The notes beneath the pieces are model-generated. The model was given only the letters and a program-made list of their open reading frames with translations, was not told where the DNA came from and did not search any database. A program made the position numbers and the translations under genes. From JAWWPY01 sp963822825 (GTDB taxonomy: Bacteria > Actinomycetota > Actinomycetes > Streptosporangiales > Streptosporangiaceae): a stretch of DNA of 64,000 bases. Each line of letters opens with the position of its first letter. Position 1 is the first letter of the stretch. Location: NCBI GenBank assembly GCA_963822825.1, contig CAWGIW010000015.1:310001-374000 (forward strand). The letters are read 5' to 3'. This document shows positions 16,991-26,620 of the stretch, piece by piece.

Positions 16991-17962
16991 ATGCTCATCG
17001 ACGTGCACAATCACGTCATGCCGGCCGCGGCCCTCGACGTGCTGCGCCGCGACTCCCGCTACGGCGTCACGATCGGCGGCGACCAGTGGACCGGGGGGCA
17101 CCACGTGCCGTTCACCATCGCCGCTTCCTTCCACGACCCGTCCGCCAAAATCGCCGAGATGGATGAGCGGGGCATCGGCGCGGCGATCGTCTCATGCCCG
17201 CCCCCGTTGTTCTTCTACGAGGTCAGCAGCGACAGCGGAGCCGAGTTGTGCGAGGTAGCGAACGACGGGATGGCGAAGTTCTGCGCCGCGGGCCCCGAAC
17301 CGGCTGCGGTGGCTGGCCAACCTGCCCATGCAGGATCCGCCGCGCGCGGCGGGACTCTACCGGGCTGCTATTGGGCGGGGGTGCGTGGGCGCGGCCGTGG
17401 GGACGTCGATCGCCGGGCACCGGCTCGACGAGCCCGCCTTCGAGGAATTCTGGGCGGCCGCGGCGCAGATTGGGCGGCCGGTGCTGGTCCATCCGGCCTT
17501 CAACGAACCGCATGCCGCACTGGAGCCGTACTACCTTCAGAACGTCATCGGTAACCCGCTCGAGACCACGGTCATGGTGGAGCGGATGATATGCGCCGGG
17601 GTGTTCGCCCGCCATCCGGACCTGCGGCTGGTCGTCGTGCACGGTGGCGGCTACCTGCCGTACCAGGCGGACGGCTCGCCCACGCCTGCGGGGTGCGGCC
17701 GGAGATCCCGGTGACCGCCGATGACGTATGGGGAGCCTTCGGTCAGCTGTATTTCGACACGATCACGCACGATGGGGCCGCGCTGCGGTACCTGGCGCAG
17801 CGGGTCGGCATTGATCATGTACTGCTGGGTACGGATCTGCCGTTCGACATGGCGCTACAGGCACCGGCGGCCGCGCTGGCGGAGGCGTTCGACGAGGCGG
17901 CGCGGGAACGGGTCGGGTCGGCGAACGCGGGCCGCCTGTTCGCGCTCGACGGCATGCGCTGA
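16991..17962 (+). CDS. Amidohydrolase 2 family metal-dependent hydrolase, frame broken twice
   Basis: About 323 aa of the ACMSD-like amidohydrolase_2 family (hydrolysis or decarboxylation). The N-terminal metal motif MLIDVHNHVMP (HxH) begins at ATG 16991. After a one-base shift near 17303 come WLANLPMQDP, then PVLVHPAF with the third His, and VVVHGGGYLPY. A second shift near 17672 leads to HVLLGTDLPFDM, which carries the conserved Asp. The two indels cancel, so the overall length is normal. It follows the lipoprotein gene by 12 bp and fits a role in breaking down the imported compound. Confidence 0.78.
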
Positions 17963-18001
17963 TCCCGGGTCGCCTGGCCGCTGGGAGGCCGGTCAGGCCA
18001 C

Positions 18002-18379
18002 TTAGATCTCTCCGGCCGGGGAACCCAGGTACCGGTGCCGCGACGAGAGTCCGCGGAAGGAAGCGAAGACCACACAGCCCTCCGGGTACTCGTACGGCCC
18101 GTGCGGCTCCGGGCCCGAAGCCCAGACGTAATCGCCCGGGTGCAGATGCACGCCCTTGACGATCTGGACGCCCTCCATCACCACGATCGAGTGGCTGCTC
18201 TCGTGCGCGTGCTCGGGCTCGACGTAGCCGGGCGGGAACTTGATGAGCATGTCGGCGACGCCGACCTCGGGATCCGAGTAGAAGACCTTGACCTGGACGC
18301 CGTCGCGCAAGGCCAGCACGTCCACGTCGTCCTGCCAGTCAAGATCCCAGCGATGGGCGGTGTGAAAGGGTTTCCCCAT
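18002..18379 (-). CDS. Cupin domain protein
   Basis: A 125-aa single-domain cupin. The first cupin motif appears as PPGYVEPEHAHESSHSIVV (HxH and Glu region) near residues 50-68, and the second as LHPGDYVWASGPEPHGPY. It is the last gene of the livHMGF operon, 50 bp after livF. Small cupins of this type are dioxygenases, isomerases or sugar/metabolite binders. Retained His residues suggest it binds a metal. Confidence 0.8.
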   Translation of the reverse strand: MGKPFHTAHRWDLDWQDDVDVLALRDGVQVKVFYSDPEVGVADMLIKFPPGYVEPEHAHESSHSIVVMEGVQIVKGVHLHPGDYVWASGPEPHGPYEYPEGCVVFASFRGLSSRHRYLGSPAGEI

Positions 18380-18429
18380 GGCCGTTCCCCTCTCGTCGTC
18401 GGTTCTCGTCGCCGGTTGCGCGTCGCCGG

Positions 18430-19228
18430 TCAGATGCCAAGGTGCGTCTCCCGCACTGACGCGGAACTCTCGAGTTCGCTGGCCGTGCCCTGCCAGACCA
18501 CCTGCCCGTTGGACAGGATGTAGATGACGTCGGCCGAATCGACGGCCAGGCCGTAGTTCTGCTCGACCAGGAAGATCGACAAGCCGCTGCTGCGCAGGTC
18601 GGCCATGATTTCGCCCATCCGCTCGACGAGCACCGGCGCCAGCCCCTCCGATGGCTCATCCATCAGCAGCAGGCTGGGGTTGGTCAGCAGGGCGCGGCCG
18701 ACCGCGAGCATCTGCTGCTCGCCGCCGGAGAGCTGGCCGGCCCGGTTGCGTCTGCGGTCCTTCAGGTTGGGGAACAGGTCGTAGGCCCGTTCGAGCGTCC
18801 AGGCCCCGGCGTCTCCGCTCGCCCCGGCGTCTCCGCTCACCCCCCCCCCCCGCGCCTCCGCTCACCCCCGCGCCTCCGCTCACCCCCGCGCCCCGGCCCG
18901 GCCCTGCGGCCCGGCCCGGCCCGCGGGCGGCGAGCGTGAGGTTCTCCTCCACCGTGAGCGAAGGGAATATGCGGCGGCCCTGAGGGATCAGGGCCAGCCC
19001 GCGCTGGGCAATCTGGAACGGCTGCTGGCCCACCAGTTCCACGTCGTCGAGCGTGATCCGGCCGGAACGCGGGCGGATCAGTCCCATGATCGTGTGCACC
19101 AGGGTCGTCTTGCCCATGCCGTTGCGCCCCAGCAGGACAGTGCAGGCACCGTCGCCGATCCGCAGGTTCACGCCTTGCAGGACGTAGTTGATCCCCCGGT
19201 AGGTGTGCAGGTCACGAACCTCGATCAC
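18430..19228 (-). CDS. livF: Branched-chain-type ABC importer ATPase LivF, frame broken in a poly-C tract
   Basis: ATPase of the HAAT importer family. The N-terminal part (19228 to about 18890) has Walker A GRNGMGKTTLV and the LivF-typical LALIPQGRRIFPSLTVEENL. The C-terminal part (18840-18430) has LSGGEQQMLAVGRALL and LLLMDEPSEGLAP, in another frame. Between them lies an 18-bp tandem repeat whose second unit has 12 C instead of 5, which accounts for the frame change. The linker normally found here is short, so the repeat is an expansion in a tolerant loop. The GTG start overlaps the livG stop. Confidence 0.85.
18809..18887. repeat. 18-bp tandem repeat with poly-C expansion inside livF
   Basis: Four units of the type GCGYCTCCGCTCRCCCC(C/G): 18809-18826, 18827-18851, 18852-18869 and 18870-18887. 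Units 1, 3 and 4 are 18 bp. Unit 2 is 25 bp because its C-run is 12 nt (18840-18851). The excess of 7 nt equals +1 modulo 3 and matches the frame change in livF exactly. Confidence 0.85.
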
Positions 19229-20100
19229 GGGGCGCCTGCCTCACCGGGAGCCGGGGGCCGGCCCAGCGGGGTGCCGCGGCGGGGTCCGGCAGATCGCCGG
19301 CCGGAGGCGGCCCGGCCCAGATAGAGCTCGCGGACCCGCTCGTCGTTCTGGATGTCAAGCATGGAGCCCTGCGCCACCAGCGCACCCAGGTGCAGCACAG
19401 CAGCGGAGTCCACCACGACACGCAGGACGTCCATGTCATGCTCGATCATGACCAGGGTCAGCTCGGCCGGCAGCGATCTCAGCAGGACCTGGATATTCAC
19501 CCGCTCGGCGGGCGAGAGCCCGGCCGCCGGCTCGTCGAGCAACAGCACCCGGGGCTTGAGGGCGAGGGCGAGCAGCACCTCCAGCTCGCGCAGCTCGCCG
19601 TGGGACAACTCGGCGGCGATCGCGCCCAGCCGCCCGGCGAGCCCGAACCGGGCGGCGAACTCAGCGGCCTCCGCCATCACGCCGCGGTAGCTCCGCCACG
19701 GCCGCAGCAGCGATAGTTTGGTCCGGCTCAGCCCGTGCAGGGCCAGGGTGAGGTTCTCCAGCACGGTGAGGTCGCTGAAGACCCGGGTGATCTGGTACGT
19801 GCGCCCCAGACCCAGCGCCACCCGCCGGTAGGGGGGCATGCCCGTGATGTCCCGCCCGAACAGGGCGACTCTGCCGCTGCTGGGCCGCAACTCGCCGGAC
19901 AGCAAGTTGAAGAGGGTGGTCTTGCCGGCGCCGTTCGGGCCGATGATCCCGAAGCGGTCCCCGGGGGCGACCCGGAGCGAGACATCCGCGACCGCCGCCA
20001 CGCCACGGAAGCGGCGGCACAGATGATCAGCAGCCAGCGCGGGAGGGCCGTCGCCGGGGCCGGCCGCATCCTCCGGGGCACGCTGGGGAGTGGCGGTCAT
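19225..20100 (-). CDS. livG: Branched-chain-type ABC importer ATPase LivG
   Basis: A 291-aa ATPase with Walker A GPNGAGKTTLF, Walker B VLLLDEPAAGLSP, H-loop IEHDMDVL and the LivG-specific LGLGRTYQITRVFSDLTVLEN. The signature is LSHGELRELEVLLAL instead of the usual LSYGQ/LSGGQ; His at the third position is slightly unusual. The start ATG (20100) overlaps the livM stop and the stop overlaps the livF start. Longer upstream codons are a livM shadow. Confidence 0.9.
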   Translation of the reverse strand: MTATPQRAPEDAAGPGDGPPALAADHLCRRFRGVAAVADVSLRVAPGDRFGIIGPNGAGKTTLFNLLSGELRPSSGRVALFGRDITGMPPYRRVALGLGRTYQITRVFSDLTVLENLTLALHGLSRTKLSLLRPWRSYRGVMAEAAEFAARFGLAGRLGAIAAELSHGELRELEVLLALALKPRVLLLDEPAAGLSPAERVNIQVLLRSLPAELTLVMIEHDMDVLRVVVDSAAVLHLGALVAQGSMLDIQNDERVRELYLGRAASGRRSAGPRRGTPLGRPPAPGEAGAP

Positions 20101-21167
20101 GGCGCGCCTCCCTCCCGCAGCCGGGCGATAGCCGCGTCCCGGCGTCGGCCGATAGCCCGGACCAGGCCCCAGAGTCCGCCCGGGCTGAAGACCACGACCG
20201 CGATCAAGGTCAGGCCCATGAGGGTCTGCCAGCGGGACACGTACAGGCTCAGCTCCTGCTGGAACAGGACGATCACGACGGCGCCCAGGGCCGGCCCCGA
20301 GATGCTGCCCAGCCCGCCGAGCACGACCATCAGAACGAGGAGGCCGTTCGCGCTGAAATTCATCGTCGTGGGGCTGATCAGCTGATTGACGAAGATGTAG
20401 AGGACGCCGGCCACTCCGGTGAAGAAGACCGCGATGACCCAGGCCAGGTAGCAGTGCAGGCCGGTCCGGTAGCCAAGCGCGGCCAGCCGCGCCTCGTTCG
20501 AGCGGACACCGCGCAGGGACAGCCCGAAGGGTGATCCCGCCATCGTCACCAGCAGCAGCGCGACGACCACGAACACGGCGAGGACGGTCATCCGCAAGGT
20601 CAGGCCGTTGTTGAGGTCGAAGGGCCCGATGCTCGGCAGGGTTGACAGCGGGATGCCGTTGTCGCCCTCGCTCAGCCCCACCCACTGGTAGGCCAGCCCC
20701 CACAGGACCTGGCCCATCGCCAGGGTAATAATCACGAAGCTGATCCCCTTGACCCGGACCGCGACGATCCCCAGGACCAGCCCGAGCGCCAGAACCACTC
20801 CCAGGCCGATCCCAACCGCGGCCCATGGGGAGTACGAGTGCACCTCCGCGATGGCGACGCCGTAGGCGCCGACGCCGAGGAAGCCAGCCATCCCGAGCGA
20901 GATCAGGCCTGCGTAACCGCCCAGGAAGTCGAGGGACATGGCGGCGATCGCGTAAACGAGCATGTCCAGGATCAGGGTGGACGCGAAGCCGCTGCCCTGC
21001 AGCAGCAGGACGAGGACCACGGCCACCGCCACGCCGGCGACCGGCCCGGTGAGCCGGCGGGAACGGGTCAGGGCGGCCAGGATGAGCTGGGCCCGGCGGC
21101 TGGTCGCCCTCCCCGGGCCGCCGGCGGGTACCGCGGCGGTGCTGGTCTTGCCGCCCGCGCCCGTCAC
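20097..21167 (-). CDS. livM: Branched-chain-type ABC importer permease LivM
   Basis: A 356-aa permease with about 9-10 membrane helices. Family hallmarks are DFLGGYAGLISLGMAGFLGVGAY near residue 80 and the cytoplasmic loop SPFGLSLRGVRSNEARLAALGY (the EAA-like coupling region), then GVAGVLYIFVNQLISP. It starts at GTG 21167, overlapping the livH stop as GTGA. Works with LivH as the membrane pore. Confidence 0.9.
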   Translation of the reverse strand: MTGAGGKTSTAAVPAGGPGRATSRRAQLILAALTRSRRLTGPVAGVAVAVVLVLLLQGSGFASTLILDMLVYAIAAMSLDFLGGYAGLISLGMAGFLGVGAYGVAIAEVHSYSPWAAVGIGLGVVLALGLVLGIVAVRVKGISFVIITLAMGQVLWGLAYQWVGLSEGDNGIPLSTLPSIGPFDLNNGLTLRMTVLAVFVVVALLLVTMAGSPFGLSLRGVRSNEARLAALGYRTGLHCYLAWVIAVFFTGVAGVLYIFVNQLISPTTMNFSANGLLVLMVVLGGLGSISGPALGAVVIVLFQQELSLYVSRWQTLMGLTLIAVVVFSPGGLWGLVRAIGRRRDAAIARLREGGAP

Positions 21168-22030
21168 GTGGTCGGCCTGCCGAGCAGGCCCTGCGGCTTC
21201 ACCAGCAGGATCACGATGACCGGGATGAACAGGATGGAGTAGGCGACGGCCGGGAAGTACGCCGTCCCGTACGTGTCGATGAGGCCGATGACGATGCTCC
21301 CCAGGATCGCCCCCTCGTAACTCCCCAGGCCCCCGACAATCACCACGGCCAGGGCGAAGAGCAGGATGTCGCTGTCCGCGCCGGTGTACAGACCCAGCAC
21401 GGTCCCGCCGAGCACCCCGGCGAAGCCGGCCAGCAGCGCGCCCAGCGTGAAGACGAGGGTGAACACCCGGCGGACGTTGATGCCGAGCGCGCTCACCATC
21501 TCCCGGTCGTCCACGCCCGCCCTGACGATGGCGCCCACGCGGGTCCTGCGGAGCAGGTAGTACAGGCCCACCGCGACGACGATCGAGACCCCCAGGATGA
21601 AGATCCTCCCGTTCGGGTAGACGATGCCGTCGACCGGCAGGATGGACGACTTGCCGAGGATCCCGGGCAGGTTTATGGTCAGCGGGCTGCCGCCCCATAT
21701 CGCGAGGGCCAGGTCGTCAATGACGTAGATGAGCCCGAGGGTGGCGAGCAGTTCCGACATCTCTGACCGGCCCAGCCAGGTGATAAGGGTGCGTTCGAGC
21801 AGGAGCCCGAGTGCGGCCATCGCGACCGCGGCGGCGGCCAGCCCGTAGAAGAAGTTATGCGTGCCACCGATGACCGAGTAGCCGACGTAGCCGCCGAGGA
21901 GGTACACGGCGCCATGCGACAGGTTGGTGACCCGCATAACCCCGAATACCAGGGTGAAGCCGCTCGACACCAGGAAAATAATCCCCGCGAGGGTCAGCCC
22001 GTTCAGGGTCTGGGCTAAGAACTGCGGCAC
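21164..22030 (-). CDS. livH: Branched-chain-type ABC importer permease LivH
   Basis: A 288-aa polytopic permease. It begins MPQFLAQTLNGLTLAGIIFL and has the conserved SSGFTLVFGVMRVTNLSHGA motif of LivH at residues 22-41, and the coupling loop TRVGAIVRAGVDDREMVSALG. It is first in livH-livM-livG-livF-cupin. No substrate-binding gene lies in this operon; the two flanking lipoproteins (15.6 and 25.2 kb) are candidates to deliver substrate. Confidence 0.9.
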   Translation of the reverse strand: MPQFLAQTLNGLTLAGIIFLVSSGFTLVFGVMRVTNLSHGAVYLLGGYVGYSVIGGTHNFFYGLAAAAVAMAALGLLLERTLITWLGRSEMSELLATLGLIYVIDDLALAIWGGSPLTINLPGILGKSSILPVDGIVYPNGRIFILGVSIVVAVGLYYLLRRTRVGAIVRAGVDDREMVSALGINVRRVFTLVFTLGALLAGFAGVLGGTVLGLYTGADSDILLFALAVVIVGGLGSYEGAILGSIVIGLIDTYGTAYFPAVAYSILFIPVIVILLVKPQGLLGRPTT

Positions 22031-22303
22031 GCTCGGGGCTCCCCTCGTCGCTGAGGACTACCGGGCCCGGTTCCTGCCGGGCCGCCCGGGCGGCGCGGGG
22101 GCGGTGTGATCCGCGAGGCAGGCGAGGCCGATCCCGGGGCAGGACATGCCCCTTTCATCATCATTAGCGTAGCGACGGGCGGCCGAGCCCGTCAATGACG
22201 TGCTGCCTGGCTGATTATGGATTATTGCGTCATCGCGCGCCCGGCCCTCCGAGCCCGTCAGCCGGATCGGGAAGCCTGGCGAAAGCGCCCGTGCCGGGCG
22301 GGA

Positions 22304-23305
22304 TCACGCGGTGACCGAAACAACCCGGCGCTCGTGTATCGATTCCGCGATCGCCGCCGTCAGTTCCACGCTGCGCAGTCCGTCCTCGCCCGATGGGCTC
22401 GGGTCGCGCCCATGGCGGACCGCGTCGGCAAAGGCCTCGATGGTGCGCCGGTAAGCGTCGTGCGACGTGGCCGGGACTTCCCAGGCACCGTCGCGGGTGC
22501 TGAAACTCAGCGTGCCATCGCGCCCGGGCCGGGACAGGTTACGGCCCAGCACCCGGCCCTCGCTGCCGTAGAGCACGATGTCGTCCCGCGCGCTGGGCAC
22601 GGACTGGTTCGCGTTGACATAGGCCAGCGTGCCATTGGCAAAGCGGAGCAACACGAGCGCGGTGGTGTCAACCTGGTAACCGGGCTCGGAGTCCACCAAG
22701 GCGACCACCTCGGATACCTCCGAGCCAAGCAGGTAACGCAGCAGGTCCAAGGCGTGCACGCCGATGTTGTTGAGCGTGCCGAGTCCGGCGAGAGCCGGGT
22801 CCGTGCGCCAGCCCGCGGGCAGGTTCCGGCCTGCGCTCATCTGCACTTCGGCGACGACGACCGTGCCGATGGCGCCGCGGCGCACCAGTTCAGCGGCATC
22901 GGCGAGCCCGTCGTGATTACGGGTCTGGAAGGTGATGCCGAGCCGCACTCCCGCAGACCGGCACTCCTCGACACAGCGCCGCGCATCGGCGACGGTCACC
23001 GCCAGCGGCTTGTCACACAGGACGTGCTTGCCCGCCCGGGCCGCCGCGATCACCTGCTCGGCGTGCCGGGCGTTCGGCGTGGCGATGTAGACGGCCTCGA
23101 CTGCGGGATCCGCCAGCATCTTGGCGTAATCGTCGAGGGCTGCCGCCGCGCCGTGGGCCCGGGCGAACTTCTCCGCCCGCTCCTGGTCCCGGCTGACCAC
23201 GCTGACCAGGGTGCTGTTCGCGCCCGCGGTGATCCCGGGAGCGATCTGCGTCGATGCGATCTTGCCGAGCCCGACGATTCCCCATCCGAGCTTCTGCGAG
23301 TCCAC
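22304..23305 (-). CDS. Gfo/Idh/MocA family oxidoreductase
   Basis: A 333-aa NAD(P)-dependent dehydrogenase. N-terminal Rossmann fold WGIVGLGKIAS; the family motif EKP appears as CDKPLAVT (Asp for Glu), then the C-terminal alpha/beta domain with NNIGVHALDLLRYLLG, whose His is the usual catalytic position. GTG 23305 is chosen because GGGAGAGGA lies just upstream. Members act on sugars, inositols and related polyols. It is 273 bp upstream of livH on the same strand but probably has its own promoter region. Confidence 0.87.
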   Translation of the reverse strand: MDSQKLGWGIVGLGKIASTQIAPGITAGANSTLVSVVSRDQERAEKFARAHGAAAALDDYAKMLADPAVEAVYIATPNARHAEQVIAAARAGKHVLCDKPLAVTVADARRCVEECRSAGVRLGITFQTRNHDGLADAAELVRRGAIGTVVVAEVQMSAGRNLPAGWRTDPALAGLGTLNNIGVHALDLLRYLLGSEVSEVVALVDSEPGYQVDTTALVLLRFANGTLAYVNANQSVPSARDDIVLYGSEGRVLGRNLSRPGRDGTLSFSTRDGAWEVPATSHDAYRRTIEAFADAVRHGRDPSPSGEDGLRSVELTAAIAESIHERRVVSVTA

Positions 23306-23441
23306 GAGATCCTCTCCCTGGCCCTTCGCGCCACCGGCTACATGATTAGACGCTATCACTGTGGTCTGCGGGGCAGCCACGGTGCGCCCGCGTCAGGCGG
23401 GCGGGTCCTGTCCCATGACGGCAGGCCGCCAATGATCCCCG

Positions 23442-24421
23442 TCAGCCGGCGCCGGCCTCGTCGCGCCGGTCGCGGAGCGGAGACAGCAGGCGCTCGAGGA
23501 GCCGGACCTCGGCGGTGTCGAAACGCCCGGCCATCCGGTCGGCGTCGTCCCGCTCCTGGGCCTGCGCCAGGCTCTGCTGGGCCGCTTGAAGCTGCTCGCG
23601 CAGCTTGGCGTTCTCCGCCGTCAGCCGGCGCTGCTTGGACTGGACGCTCGCCAGTTTCTGCTCCAAGCTGGCCACTGTCTTCTGCAGCGCGGCATCGCCC
23701 GGCCCGGTTCTGGCGGGCTCGGCCACGTCTTCGTCCCCCGGCACCGTCTCGTCGCCGGGCGGGACCGCGAGCCGCTGCACAACCTGGACGAGCAGTCGCC
23801 GGGCCAGTTGGTCATAGTCAACGTCCGCGTTACCGGCCGCGGCCACCACCAGGCCCCGGCCGCTGCCGTCGTCCGGGTCGGCAGGCCTGCCGCCAGGCCC
23901 CGCCGCTATAGCCGACCGTGGCCCGGACGCTGAGCCGGTCGCGGTCGCCTCCCTGGCCGCGGTCCCGGCGACCGGCGTGCTGGCCGCTGCCGCCCTGACG
24001 GCGGATGTCCCGGCCGCCGGTATCCCGGCGGCGGGTGTCCCGGCGGCGGGTGTCCGGCGGCGGGTGTCCCGGCCGCCGGTATCCCGGCGGCGGGTGTCCC
24101 GGCCGCCGGTGTCCCGACGGCGGGTGTCCCGACGGCGGGCGACGTGCTGGTGGCGGCCGCATGGCCGCCGGATGCTGGCCCACGGGGGCCGCTCCGCCTC
24201 ACAGCCGCGGGCTTGGCGGGCGCGATCCGATAGGTGCGCTTGCCGCGTACCTCCCGCTTGATCAGGCCAGACCGCTCCATCCCGGACAACAACTGCGCGA
24301 ACGCCACGCTGGAACCCGGATACCCGATAGCGTCCGCCAGTGCTGTGCTGGCCATTCCGCTTGCGTCATTGATCTCACCGACGGTCACGAGGTGGGACAG
24401 CACGCGATCGCGCGTGCCCAC
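23442..24421 (-). CDS. Winged-helix protein with repetitive PAAGT linker and C-terminal coiled coil, frame broken in a minisatellite
   Basis: About 326 aa if one base is restored. The N-terminus (GTG 24421, AGGAGG upstream) is a winged helix: RDRVLSHLVTVGEIND, ALADAIGYPGSSVAFAQLLS, MERSGLIKREVRGKRTYRIA. Next comes a Pro/Ala linker of PAVGT/PAAGT/PAAGI repeats from a 15-bp minisatellite, then a C-terminal segment with VDYDQLARRLLVQVVQRL and a coiled coil (VASLEQKLASVQSKQRRLTA onward). One 14-bp unit (24049-24062) alone explains the break; the frame beyond it is open to the stop at 23442. Function unknown; architecture suggests an oligomeric DNA-binding protein. Confidence 0.7.
24004..24137. 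repeat. 15-bp coding minisatellite, nine units, one contracted to 14 bp
   Basis: Consensus GGTGTCCCGGCGGCG, nine tandem units from 24004 to 24137. Variants occur at positions 4 (A/G) and 10-15 (GGCGGCG, GGCCGCC, GACGGCG). Eight units are 15 bp and keep frame; the unit at 24049-24062 lacks one C. Confidence 0.9.
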
Positions 24422-24658
24422 CGCCCGCCTCCTGGTGCCAGCCTGCACATCCCCCACGTCAGCGCGCCCCTTCCCGCGGCAATCACGCCGGTCAACGCTC
24501 TCCGCACGCCAATCATGCCGATCGTTGGCTGACCCTAAGTCATCATAGTGCTCCCGGCCGGCGGCATTGTGGAGCGTGGCCCGGCCTGGCTCCACCGGGG
24601 TGAGTGGGGCAGCATGGAGACCGATGATGCGGTCTCTGACTCACATGGAGCTTGGACC

Positions 24659-25039
24659 ATGATCGAACAATTGAGAGGCGAACTTGCCTCGATGCTTCCG
24701 CTGACCATCAAGGAGGCTGCCTTTGCAGATCCAGCCCTGACTCTGGCCGGCGATGACTGGGCCTTCAGTTCGTCCTCAGCCTGGCGCGTGACCAAAGGCG
24801 GCGTCCTTGAATTTGGTTGGAGTAACGCCGGCGCCTCGGATCTGGTGTGGGACCTTTGTGGGCTGTCGATCGTTTCCGTCGCACCCCAGTCTTCCGTCAT
24901 GAGCGGTGACCCGGCCTTCGAGCTTTCGGACGGCCGGTGGCTGGAGATCTTCTCGGATCATGCACTCGACCCATGGTCGATGCAACTGCCGAACATGACC
25001 TTCGTTGGCTCGCCCTCCGACCCCTCGCAGACTAGCTGA
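24659..25039 (+). CDS. Hypothetical protein
   Basis: 126 aa from the ATG at 24659, which has GGAG 8 nt upstream; ATG 24614 and 24548 would give longer forms. The sequence has a compositional signature of a real protein (LTLAGDDWAFSSSSAWRVTK, VWDLCGLSIVSV, LSDGRWLEIFSDHALDPWSM, LPNMTFVGSPS) and markedly lower G/C at third positions than its neighbours. It resembles small uncharacterised actinobacterial proteins with an immunity-like beta-rich fold, but I cannot name a family. Confidence 0.6.
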   Translation: MIEQLRGELASMLPLTIKEAAFADPALTLAGDDWAFSSSSAWRVTKGGVLEFGWSNAGASDLVWDLCGLSIVSVAPQSSVMSGDPAFELSDGRWLEIFSDHALDPWSMQLPNMTFVGSPSDPSQTS

Positions 25040-25217
25040 CCACGTGCTGAAGAGCCGAGCCAGAGTCGCCGCGGCGCGGGGCGGGCGTAGATAGGCTCTC
25101 ACCTTTCGCGCGTATCCGGCTTGCGCCGGCGGGCTCTGATCCGTTCCGCTTCCTGCCCGAGGCCCTCCTTCGTTCAATGTCAGACGGCGGCCCTAGGCTG
25201 TGGCGTTCTTGGCCTGG

Positions 25218-26486
25218 TCACGGGCTCGGCTGCCCAACGGAGTCGGTGACGAACACCTGGGCCCAGGTCTTGTAAGGCAGCGTGGCCCACGGCTGGACCG
25301 ACGGATAGGTCTTGATCGGCACGTCTTCGAGCGTGCCGTTCACGTCCTCGACCTTGCAGATGTAGTCGTTCTGAATCGGGGCGTCCACGAGCTGGCTGAG
25401 GCGCAGCGGCCCGCGTGGTGCGGTAACCGGCGTGGTCTTCAGGGCGTTGGCGACGGCCGATCCATTCGTGGCCACGCCTTGCAGCCTTTTCAGCGCGGCG
25501 ACGAGCAGTTCGGCGTGTACGTAGGCCGCCTCCGCGTAGTAACCGGGACGGGTGTGATAGGTCTGATAAAAGAGGCTGGTGAACTTACTGTTCGCCGGGT
25601 TGTTGATCCCGTCGCAGTACTGCGCCGACATCTGGTCGCCGAGCACGTCTGACGGCACCTCCCCGGACAGGACCGAGTAGTCGAAGACTGTGGTGTTGCC
25701 GAACAGGGGGATCTTTCCGCGCAGGCCGAATTGCGCGTACGCCTTGGTGAAGTTGACCGACCCGGCCCCCAGGGTCTCGGCGAAGACGGCCTGCGTGGTC
25801 TTGGGGATCGCGGACACGTATGGACCGTAGTCAACTGTGGTCAGCGGGGGCCAGAGAACCTTGTCGATCTTCCCCCCGAGGAGGGTGAACTGCTTGATGA
25901 AGCCGCCCGCCGACAGCCAGCCGAACGCGTAGTCGTTGGCCAGCACCGTCACGTGCCGGTAGCCGAGATTGGTATAGAGGTAGTCGGCCGCGAGGATATC
26001 TGGAGTGTTGCAAATCCATCCTGAGCTCAGTGCGTTGCCGTACTTCGCGTCATCGGTCAGTTGCGTCTGGGAGCAGATGGCGAGGTTGTCCAGCGGGACA
26101 TGCTGGGCACCGAGGTAGGCGGCCACGGCCGCGTCCTCGCTCGCGAGCAGTGGGCCCTCAATGATCTGGACGTGCTTCTGCTGCACCAGGGAGCGGGCGT
26201 CGGACAGGGCGACCGCCGGGTTGCCGCCGGTGTCGTCGAAGTAGGTGACGATGTGATGACCGCCGACCGTGTCGCCGAAGGCCTTGAGCCCCAGATTCCA
26301 GCCTTCTTGTTCCTGCTTCCCGGCGAGGGCGACGGTGCCGGTCAGCGGCAGTTCGTAGCCAACGGCAACCGGGCTGGCCGCGCTCGTCCCCGACGATCCG
26401 CTCGTGCCGCAGGCCGCCAGCGCCAGCGGCCCCGCCAGCACGAGCGCTAAACCTCCAGACCAGGGCCGCCTAAGTCTCATCCGCAT
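25218..26486 (-). CDS. Branched-chain-amino-acid-type ABC substrate-binding lipoprotein
   Basis: 422 aa with a classical lipoprotein signal peptide (MRMRLRRPWSGGLALVLAGP, lipobox LAAC, Cys26), then VAVGYELPLTGTVALAGKQE typical of Peripla_BP_6. It is a clear paralogue of the 15.6-kb protein: both share YGPYVSAIP/MSPYVSAIP, SAQYCDG/DSQYCDG, TAPRGP and NDYICKVE/NEYICKVE. Cell-surface receptor for the LivHMGF importer or another system. It is divergent from the LVIVD-propeller gene, with a likely operator at 26621-26635. Confidence 0.9.
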   Translation of the reverse strand: MRMRLRRPWSGGLALVLAGPLALAACGTSGSSGTSAASPVAVGYELPLTGTVALAGKQEQEGWNLGLKAFGDTVGGHHIVTYFDDTGGNPAVALSDARSLVQQKHVQIIEGPLLASEDAAVAAYLGAQHVPLDNLAICSQTQLTDDAKYGNALSSGWICNTPDILAADYLYTNLGYRHVTVLANDYAFGWLSAGGFIKQFTLLGGKIDKVLWPPLTTVDYGPYVSAIPKTTQAVFAETLGAGSVNFTKAYAQFGLRGKIPLFGNTTVFDYSVLSGEVPSDVLGDQMSAQYCDGINNPANSKFTSLFYQTYHTRPGYYAEAAYVHAELLVAALKRLQGVATNGSAVANALKTTPVTAPRGPLRLSQLVDAPIQNDYICKVEDVNGTLEDVPIKTYPSVQPWATLPYKTWAQVFVTDSVGQPSP

Positions 26487-26620
26487 GACTGTCTCCCACC
26501 GGGGATGGAGCCGACGTCCCCAGCATGAGAGCTGGCTCCCCCGTTATGCATAGACAATGCCCTGGTCACAGCGGACCTCCTGACGCAGCGGGGCACCAGC
26601 GGTCAAGCAGCCGATGTAAG

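Noticed and set aside
22217..23911. A 564-codon plus-strand frame opposite the Gfo/Idh gene
   Set aside because: Antisense shadow; the minus-strand proteins have clear domains and ribosome-binding sites.
24004..24137. A CRISPR-like array or transcription-factor site cluster
   Set aside because: Head-to-tail 15-bp units in coding frame, no spacers; it is a coding minisatellite.
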